Assembly (NCBI GenBank): GCA_037367405.1
Contig: JAZKJV010003137.1
Location: forward strand, 310,001-374,000
Direction: 5' to 3'
DNA from: Ottelia alismoides
Taxonomy: Eukaryota > Streptophyta > Magnoliopsida > Alismatales > Hydrocharitaceae
DNA: 64,000 bases
Shown here: in pieces, positions 56,349 through 64,000 of the stretch
Layout of the letters: each line of letters opens with the position of its first letter
Position numbering within the stretch: the stretch's first letter is position 1
The notes under the pieces: model-generated
The model's input: only the letters and a program-made list of their open reading frames with translations
Database searches by the model: none
What the model was told of the DNA's origin: nothing
Translations under genes and position numbers: made by a program

Positions 56349-56711
56349 GGAAATGTGATCTACCACAACATTTTTCACTCCAGGTTTATCTCGAATCTCT
56401 AAATCAAATTCTTGGAGAAGAAGGATCCATCTGATAAGGCATGGTTTGGCATCCTTCTTTGCCTACAAATATCATATGTCAGTGTGATCCGTGTACACAA
56501 TAACATGTGAGCCGATGAGGTAAGATCTGAACTTTTCTAGCCAAAACACAACTACTAACATATCCTTCTCTGTAAATGTATAATTCCGCTGTGATTCATC
56601 CAGACTCTTGCTAGCATAGTGTATAGCAAATGGTATCCCATCCCTTCTCTATCCTAAAACCGCTCCAACTGTGAAATCTGATGCATCCGTCATGATCTCA
56701 AAAGGAAGAGA
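56349..56711 (-). pseudogene. pol: RNase H domain of element E
   Basis: LPFEIMTDASDFTVGAVLG is followed by a TAG at the Trp codon of GWRRDG (about 56655), as in B. The remainder (NYTFTEKDMLVVV, LEKFRSYLIGSHVIVY, HTDI-type) is readable in the same frame up to a stop near 56465, with [11 protein letters not shown] at the end. Catalytic residues of TDAS and TEKD can be seen. Confidence 0.85.
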
Positions 56712-57759
56712 CCAATCAGGTGGCTGTAAGACAGAAGCACTAGTAACCATTTCTTTCATCTGATTGAATGCGAGGAGAACTTTCTCATCAACAACAAAAT
56801 CAGTCTCCTTACAAAGAAGCTCAGTTAAAGGTCTGACGATTTTGCTGAAGTCTTTATGAATCACCTATAGAATCCTACGTGTCCTAAAAATGACCTTAAC
56901 TGCTTCAAATTCTGGTGTGGCTCTAACTTGGATATCACATCAATCTTAGCCAGGTCAACCTCCATACCATGTTTGAAGATGACATGGCCCAATAAAATCC
57001 CATTAGTCACCATAAAGTGACTCTTCTCCCACGAGAGCACTAGGTTTAACTCATAGCAACGTTGAAGAATTCGATCTAAATGAGCAAGACATGTGTCAAA
57101 ATATCCCCGTAGACCGAGAAATCTTCCATGAATACTTCAAGGAAATTACCCACCATGTCGGCAAAAATAGCCAACATACACCTTTGAAATGTAGCGGGGG
57201 CGTTACACAATCCAAAGGACATCCGCCTAAAGGCGTAGGTGCCAAACGGACAAGTGAAAGTAGTTTTCTCCTGATCCTCAGGAGCGATAGCAACTTGGTT
57301 GTATCCCGAGTACCCATCAAAGAAGCAAAAGAACTCTTTCCCTGCCAACCTCTCAATAATCTGATCAATAAAGGGAAACAGAAAGTGATCCTTCTTGGTA
57401 GTTGAGTTTAGGCGTCGATAATCTACACAGACACGCCATGAAGTAAGTACCCGGGTCGGAATCTCCTCACCACGATCATTCTTTACGATCGTGATCCCGA
57501 ATTTCTTCGGGACCGCATGTAAATGGCTGACCCACTTGGAATCCGAATTGGGATATATAAATCTAGCATCACACCATTTCTTGATCTCCTTCATGACAAC
57601 CTCCCTTATATTTGGATTTAGACGGCACTGGCATTCACGAGAGGGTTTACACTCATCCTCTAGGTAGATATGATGCGTGCACAACGCTAGATTAATCCCA
57701 TGGAGATCCGAGATATTCCATCCTATGGCCTTGTGGTTTCTCTCAAGAACCTCTAGCAC
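56712..57759 (-). pseudogene. pol: Reverse transcriptase of element E, catalytic motif changed
   Basis: Frame 57076-57759 (227 codons) carries WCDARFIYPNSDSKWVS, TSWRVCVDYRRLN, KDHFLFPFIDQIIERLAG, FTCPFGTYAFRRMSFGLCN and FMEDFSVYGD, in which the first catalytic Asp of FMDD is Glu. A frameshift by one base follows at ~57100 (GDILTHV instead of GDIFDTC), and the thumb part continues in another frame. Both changes are absent from D. Inactive polymerase. Confidence 0.92.
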
Positions 57760-58187
57760 GCGAGATTCTTATTCAGCGGTCAACTGCGAGCTAAGGATGA
57801 CCGGAAACATTTGGGGGGGGGGGGGGAGACCCACAAGGAAGGCATATTTCAACGTTGATGGTAAAACCTTGAGCTCAGGTGGGGTCCGAATCGGATCTGC
57901 AATAACCATTCCTGTACTGGTAGATGGTATGTGATCTGTGCTCTGTAGACTATCCACCTTGGCTACTGACGGCTCAGCAAGTAGAATATTTGATAGATCT
58001 GTAATGAATGATTTCTGCTCAGAAAGGAAGGGCTCATCAGGATGTTCAATATTCTTATCAATTAACGGCTCCGATATCTCAGCAATAATCTCATAAAGAT
58101 GTCTTTCATTTGTGCATAAATCATGTAATTCAGCGAATGGCTCAGATATCTAGACCTTAGAATGCTGCTCAAACTGCTCATCGTTAA
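57760..58187 (-). other. Protease-RT linker of element E with a poly-C tract
   Basis: The frame 57769-57957 reads LPSTLKYAFLVGL-PPPP-QMFPVIL, the four Pro encoded by a run of 14 C (G on plus strand, 57813-57826). It ends at a stop (LTAE-stop) just before the RT frame. In B the corresponding text is SSLKYRFLAGEHEMYPVII, so the Pro run is a local expansion. Confidence 0.75.
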
Positions 58188-58901
58188 CTATCTCAATTGG
58201 ACCACCAAGAGAACTCCTGTCGACTGTGCTTTCCAAAGATTCCTTTTGGGGAAGGAATCCTGGGTATCTATAAAATTCGTGAAAAGATCTGTCTCTCTGA
58301 ATTCAACAAGATAATCACAGTCATCTGGCTCTGATATAACTTTCTCTATATCATCTGCTGCTGGTGGCGGTGATGGTTTGGGACCAGATTTCGTCTCAAT
58401 TTTCACCTTGTCACTACGAGTGTGAAAGATGATCTCTCCAGTACCATAATCAGCTGCTGCTTCGGCCGTTCAAAGGAACAGTCGATCAAGTATGATCAGG
58501 GTATGGAGTAACGGTTCATGCGTGTCCATATTCATGACAACAAAATCAACAAGGAATTTCATTCCCTGCACCGTTACAATAACGTCCTCTGAAATGTCTC
58601 TTGGCCTCTTAATCGATCTATCGACAAACGGAGGGATCATTCTGGTTATTTTAAGAGGCCCTAACTGGAATTCAGTTAATAAAGAGGAAGGCATGGTATT
58701 AATGGAGGAACTGCTATCGAGAAGAGTATGATCAAATTCTTGATCGAAGATATGGCAACAGATGTGAGGTGCTCCCTTGTCTTTCTTTTTAGGCAGAAGG
58801 TTACTGATGGCATGAACTGTGGCCATGGTCAAGATGTGTTTCTTTGTTTCCTTTCGTATGTTCTTCCTTGGTTGACGCTTTTGGGTACATGCCTCTTTCA
58901 T
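58188..58901 (-). pseudogene. pol: Protease region of element E, active site changed
   Basis: 58470-58901 (143 codons) has QPRKNIRKETKKH, CHIFDQEFDHTLLDSS with DSS in place of DSG, FVDRSIKRPRD and LHTLIILDRLFL (ILG changed to ILD). 58188-58406 holds the C-terminal tail and start of the acidic linker (KIETKSGPKPSPPPAADDIEK). D has DSG and ILG in the same places. Stop and frameshift near 58440-58470. Confidence 0.88.
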
Positions 58902-59983
58902 TCCCTTTTTTTTACTGTAGGCATGTATTCCATTCCCTTAAGGAGTGGCATCTTTAAAAAGATGTTCTGTAAGATCTCAACCACTCCAGGATCAAATAGT
59001 GCTGTTTTTAATTTTTGATTTTTTTAGCTTTGAGAGCAGAAGGAAATGGCATTGAATCAGAAGAAACATGCAAATGTTCATTTCGTTTATTCAAAGTAGA
59101 ATCATCATATATAAGAGGACAACCAGAATCAGTCTGTACAATATTGTCCAATCTAGGTGAAGGAAAAATAGAATCTAAAATAGAACAGGATGCTGCTGTT
59201 GGTGAAGAGGAAGAATCTGCAACTGGTATATTCTCCCTTGTTCATGGTAATCGGCATCTTCCTGGTGTAGGTGGTGGTGAAGGTAGTAAAACTCCAGATG
59301 TGGGTGCCGCTATACTGGGCCTCTCGACTGCTGGTGAAGGAGATGATGTAGAAGATGATGCTCTCTCAGTGGTGGGTGGGCTTTTAGCTACCTGCTCCTT
59401 GCGCCTGAAATTGTTGGCGTTGGGTTTGACCTGTGCTGGAATTAGTGTCTTGGTGGTGGTCATGTCATCGATTCGCAGTCAGTTCATTCATTTTCTTCAT
59501 CAGCAATGCAAGTTGGTCCACTGCTGGATTGACTGAAGGGGCCTCAGGTTGCTCATTGACTGGCTATCACTGAGAGTGATAGTGCGGAGGCTGTTGGTAA
59601 CCATACAGATTTTGCTAATGAGGAGGAGGGGGGAAAGGATATTGTCCATAATATGCAATCTGCTTCTAGTTAGGTTGAGGGAAATACATGGACTGCTGCT
59701 GTGGCTGGCCTTGTCTCCAGTTTTGGAACTGAGGTGGAGACTGATACTGAGGCTGGAACTGTTGGTGATGGTACTAGCACTACTGTTGTCTGCCTCCCTG
59801 AAGCTGGTGGGTGGGTCTCTGACACTGTTGTGAACCCAACTAGCCTTGCCCTGATGGACGGGGCTTGTTTTGCTCACAGTCGAACCAGATACCATTCACC
59901 TCCTGAATGATAGGTGGAGGTGGAGAAGACTGCTAAAAAATGTAGGCTACTTCGTGCTGGTACGGAACTATCTGATGTGCATG
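58902..59983 (-). pseudogene. gag: Gag C-terminal part and linker of element E
   Basis: Low-complexity Gln/Pro/Ser-rich gag tail and Ser/Pro/Thr linker, readable only in pieces: 59242-59463 (TTERASSSTSSPSPAVERP) and around 59900 (EVNGIWFDCEQNK), equal to VNGIWYD in B. Stops and shifts are frequent. No zinc knuckle seen. The plus-strand frames 59015-59536 and 59701-59910 are shadows of this composition. Confidence 0.75.
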
Positions 59984-61320
59984 CTACTGAGCTTGATCAG
60001 GTGTCTGCACTAGCTTATCCAGGTTCTTTGTCCTCTGCTCGATCACATGAAGCTTATCAAGTTCCTTGGATTGCTTCTCAATAATGTCCACTTTGGATAG
60101 GTGGTTTCCAATGATGGCCAGATCCATGCTATCCACCTTATCCACTTCTTGTGTTGTCGTCATTTTGACATCCTTGTGGGGTACTGCAAGGGTGGTGACG
60201 GGATGCTTCTGAAAAGCACTGGAAGAAGAAAGAGCTGCTAAACTTTCTGCCATCTCCTTAAAAATTTGATGAAGGACATCCTCGTCCTTATTGAAGTGGC
60301 TTCCCCAAAACAAGCGGCATCTACCAGCTTCTGATTCTCAATGCTTAAACCCTCAAAGAAATTCTGTACAAGGCTGGTCTTTGGAATATCATGATGGGGG
60401 CATTTCTGCGTCAGATCTTTGAAACGTTCCCACGCCTCGTGAGTAGGCTCTTGGGGCATCTGGGAGAAATTAGCAATCAAGGATCGCATTTGGTTGAGTT
60501 GTTCAAGTGGATAATACTTGTTTAGAAATGCGGATCTCAACTCTTCCCAAGTAGTGACAACCTTCCCCAAGTGATTTAACCAATACAAAGCTTTGCCCAT
60601 CAGACTGAATGGAAAGGCGGTCATCTGTACTACCTCTAATGGGAAATTTGGGTAGTGTAATGTTCCACAAATGCGATCGAATTGCTGGAGGTGTATATAA
60701 GGTTCTTCACTAGTATTTCCATGGAATATTGGGAGAAGAGGTAAAATAGTAGGCTTAAGCTCAAAATACCCATGAATCGCAGGGATTATAAGCATCCAAG
60801 AATTTGTCTGTCCTGCCCCTGAATTATAAGCATCTTTTAGTGTAGGCTTTGCCCCAGGTTCTATGTGAGGTTCTTCTCCCCCATTCCCACCTCTAGGGTT
60901 TCTGTTATCCCCCTCTCTCCTGTCTTCTCTTTCTTGTCTCATCTCAAGAATCATATCTCTCAGTGTGGCCTGAAAATTAGCCCGCTCTGTTAACTGTGCT
61001 TGAATTGATTGAATGGAGGCTAAAATGGTACTGTTGATCTCGCTTTGTTCTGACATGGTTCCCTTTCCCTTGGGTGGTATTAAGTGTCCAGCTTCTGTCT
61101 CTGAAAATGTATATGCCACTCGATTAGTGCTCAGAATTGATGGAGTCATAGAGATTAATTCGAGATTAAAGCCAATCTCAAATAGTGGATTCATGGATGT
61201 TGTGAATCGTGAAGTTGGGAAAGAGGAATATTCTTGAAGTGAGTCTCCCCGAATAGAAGGTGAACGACTCGAAGCGTAGAATGAGTTTGCGAAGTCCCGA
61301 GAAATACTCCGGTCCGACAT
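59984..61320 (-). pseudogene. gag: gag of element E, capsid part open, one frameshift
   Basis: Forms the particle. Start taken at MSDRS (61320); an in-frame Met four codons upstream is less likely because B also starts near MxxRS. Residues ~100-130: INSTILASIQSIQAQL; ~175-330: capsid region with NSWMLIIPAIHGYFELKP, FHGNTSEEPYIHLQQFD, MTAFPFSLMGKALYWLNHLG, WEELRSAFLNKYYPLEQLN, PTHEAWERFKDLTQKCPHHD and QNFFEGLSIENQKLVDAACFG. The frame shifts at ~60310, and the C-terminal helix-rich part (59984-60313, EMAESLAALSSSSAF, KVDIIEKQSKELDKLHVIEQ) continues in another frame. This is the most intact gag of the window. Confidence 0.92.
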
Positions 61321-62205
61321 CTTCGAAATCAATAGGCAGGATGCGAGAGCACGAAGGTCAATGCAAGAGTGAAAGTGAATGAAGGCGCAAACTGTGTAGA
61401 AGGATCTTTATCACTAACAAGCAAACACAATACAAACCCCCAGTTCACCAACTCAACTCAATGTGAAAACCGTGAAGGTTCGGTCAATTATCTTGTCAAT
61501 TTTAGAGTTTGGTGATAATACAATATATCAGAGCGGTTAAAGCGAGATATTAGGAACCCAATGCTCTCAGGGGATTGGATTAATCCCAAAGTTAGATCTT
61601 TCCCAGCTAGTATGAATTGCGGACCATTTACTGGCTACCGATCAATTCAATCTATTAAGGACATCGCGGGCCGCTTTACCGGCTACCGAAGAGATCCTCA
61701 CTGGAGAACAACTAACCCAAGATAGTAGTCTGAAAAGAGTTTGGGCGTAGCTCTATCCTGGTGTGCAGGTCACTCTCTCGCTACATACAAACCAAACAAT
61801 GAGGTGGTTACTCTCCCCAAAACAATGATTTTCCATGTGTTTATTTTAGGGTCGAGTTTGCTTTAACAGTCCCGTATTTGAGGCAGTTGTCACTTGGTTA
61901 AAATATTTTCAAAGAATTGCCTACCGAGTGTCCAATTTCCCTATTAACTTATGTGAGTAAAACAAGGAAGGAGATCAGAAATGCTAACGCACGATTAAAA
62001 ATGATGATGCATGCAGGGGTTAGAGATGCGTACCTTATCGCCAACACTCTACATGCAAGTGATCCACGAGGAATTTAAATACAGAAAAATAAAATAACCT
62101 ATATGTTGCAAGTGAACCGTCCTAGATGATAACTTCTATTAACGGGAAAGAACAAGTTAATTTGACTAACTCGAAATTACGCTCTACTCTATAAGCAAAA
62201 AAATA
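61321..62205 (-). other. Untranslated leader of element E (5' end deleted)
   Basis: No gene. Conserved with the B leader: 61748-61880 matches 28124-28250 in reverse complement, 61464-61545 matches 28330-28398, and 62030-62125 matches 27905-27985 ('ggatcac...tgc..tgtaga.tgttgg', 'ggtacgcat'). Sequence nearer the PBS is missing; LTR sequence starts abruptly near 62205. Confidence 0.75.
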
Positions 62206-64000
62206 CAGCGGGGGTGCGAACGACGCTTACATGCGCGGGCGGGCTATCAACGAAGGTGTGGGCGGTGTCTCAAGCGACGATCAGGAGGCCGCGACGCGGG
62301 ATGGAACAACGTAAGGCGGGCAGTCCGCTGCGGAGGAGGCGGTTGTTGAGCGACCTGCGCGAAGGGTGCTGATGGTGGAGGTGCGGTGAGGGCTTCGGAG
62401 AGGCGACGCCGCCTGGCGTATCTGGAAGGAGGCCGCTGGCGGTGTGCCGGGAAGAAGCTGCCTGGGCGACACACGCCTAGGTGGGTCAGGAGGACGAAGG
62501 AGAGATGGTGGCGCTTGGCGACCGTCGTCTTCCTTTTTTTATTTTTTATTTTTGTTGTAATCAGATGAAGAAAGAAAAAAATGAAATACTGTTTTTGTTG
62601 TTTTTTATAAATAGGAAATGTAAATAGTAAAAAATAGTTTTTATTGTTTTTTATTTTGATTCTCCTGCAAAACAAAGGTTAGAGAAGAAAAATAATTATA
62701 TGGATTTTTTTATTTGGTTTATATACAACTCGAAAAAATGAATGAGGATCCGATAGAAATGAAAGATTCAAATCCGATTCTCCAACCACCGTGCGTGGTC
62801 GGAGTTGATAGATCGTGGGAAGTAGAAATTGAATGCGGAGAGATCAAGAACGTGGGATGAAAAATCGAGTCGAAGCGGATCAAAATTATGACGATTTTCT
62901 TTAAGATCTAGATAAAAAATGATGGTGGAATTGAAATGTGACAAAATAAACTACGATTAACCTAATATAAAAATAAGAAAAATATGGATCTCACCTTAGG
63001 AGTGGAAATGAACCGTGATCACCTCGACGAAGGCCAACTCGCTGTCACCGGACGGCTCAGAGGCTAGGCATTTTTCTCGACGAAATTTTCTCTCAGAGAT
63101 TGGGCTCCTCTCTCTAAAGATTAATCCAGTTGGAATGAGGGAGAAGGAGCCATATAAATAAAAAAGATAATGGAGATGAAATTTGAATTTTTGGCTTTCT
63201 GGATATAGAGATAAGATAGATAAAAAATTGAAATGAGATAAAGATAAAGAGATAAAATTATTTACAAAAATATCTATTTTTTGAATTTTCGTCACTTTAT
63301 TTATTTGAAATAAAAAAGTTATTTTTTTTATTTTTTATTGTGGTTAATTAAAAATAGCAACTATATACATATACTATGTACATATATGAAACTATATACA
63401 AGGTAAATGGGAATTTATTTTATTTTTTTTAAATTTTTTATTTTTATTTTAGATAATTAGTAAGAATAATTTATAAATACATAAAAATACAATATTTACA
63501 AAATACATGGGAAAATTGCACAAACCACCCCGGAAAACCAACTTTCTACTCGTAACTTTAAAAATTATAAAATCACAGCCGTTTTAGAGATAATTTAATT
63601 TATAATTCAATGGAAGTGAGATTGGTTCAATTTGAGTTCATATGGAGCCTGAATTGATCTTTCAATTAGTTCTTAGTGGCTTTTTCCATGTGTGATTACT
63701 TTTATTCTGTACATGATTTAATTGTGCAATTATTTTTATTAATTACAATACATTTTTATTTACAATTTTGATTTTGAAAGTTATTTGATTTGAGGTCAAT
63801 TAAGGCATAAATAAATTAGTGTCGGTATACAAATGTACACAACACACCTTTTTTTTGGATTTTCTAATTGAGGACCCTATCTCCCCCTACTTTATTCCTG
63901 CTCGATCAGGTCAAGTCTTGACCTTCTCTCGGGGTTTGGGTCAGCCTGTACACAATCTTCCTTTTTTTCTTTTCTTTATTTTTCCTTTCTTTCTTTCTTT
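62206..64000 (-). repeat. Third D/E-type LTR, truncated at both visible ends
   Basis: Aligns with 41850-43640 of D and 51170-52960 of E. Starts inside the GC-rich module, so the LTR end next to the PBS is deleted. Donor-like site at 62995, TATA-like box near 63152. It continues beyond the window. By eye it differs from the E LTR more than the D LTR does (about 11% versus 6% over ~330 bases near the donor site). Confidence 0.88.

Larger units (their letters stand above)
50385..62205 (-). mobile_element. Element E: minus-strand Athila-type element next to D
   Basis: Sense order: leader 62205-61321, gag, linker, protease, RT, RNase H, integrase to 54931, 3'UTR with hairpins and antisense frame, and LTR 53092-50385. 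It aligns with D base by base from about 50380 downward in D against 59600 downward in E (offset about 9.2-9.3 kb). It keeps gag and leader, which D lacks, but has lost the PBS and the end of its 5' LTR (junction near 62205) and the start of its 3' LTR with the polypurine tract (near 53092). Confidence 0.9.

Overview
This is repeat-dominated nuclear DNA of a flowering plant. I find no host protein gene, rRNA, tRNA, CRISPR array or bacterial-style operon. Almost everything assignable is LTR retrotransposon: five partial or complete copies (A-E) of long-LTR Ty3/gypsy elements of the Athila type, plus three copies (F1-F3) of an unrelated ~2.5-2.65 kb LTR. The Athila call rests on the pol motifs ([32 protein letters not shown]), a primer-binding site matching plant tRNA-Asp, LTRs of ~3.3 kb and a long non-coding 3' region. 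The species cannot be named from the sequence.

Layout. 1-1060 is the end of an LTR. 1868-2158 is the end fragment F3. 2159-7651 is element A, which keeps only the end of pol, the 3' untranslated region (3'UTR), the polypurine tract (PPT) and the 3' LTR. 8946-11602 is solo LTR F2, flanked by CCCTC duplications and sitting in an older LTR-like sequence. 12985-18632 is a decayed minus-strand element C (LTR-like stretch, hairpins, pol remnants) and contains a large inverted repeat at 13846-14094. 21332-40522 is element B, plus strand, complete in structure (LTR, PBS, gag, PR, RT, RH, IN, 3'UTR, PPT, LTR) with target duplication CCAAA. Its 5' LTR is split by solo LTR F1 (22355-24874, duplication CTCCG). 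40528-64000 holds two related minus-strand units, D and E, arranged LTR-D-LTR-E-LTR, each unit with the U5/PBS end of its upstream LTR deleted.

None of the elements looks autonomous. B, D and E carry in-frame stops, frameshifts and changed catalytic residues. Several stops lie where a relative has CGA, CAG or TGG, as expected from decay of methylated cytosine.

The most interesting structure is not protein coding. (1) The F LTRs carry an array of perfect or near-perfect inverted repeats with different arm sequences but a constant 3-nt spacer. (2) The 3'UTRs of A, B, D and E carry four spaced hairpins built on CTATACTTAGG/CCTAAGTATAG, the fourth with a ~27-bp stem; C keeps two. (3) The untranslated leaders of the distant elements B and E share two conserved blocks. 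(4) The D/E LTRs carry a GC-rich module of ~0.5 kb and a candidate intron. All alignments here were made by eye; percentages are hand counts over short stretches.
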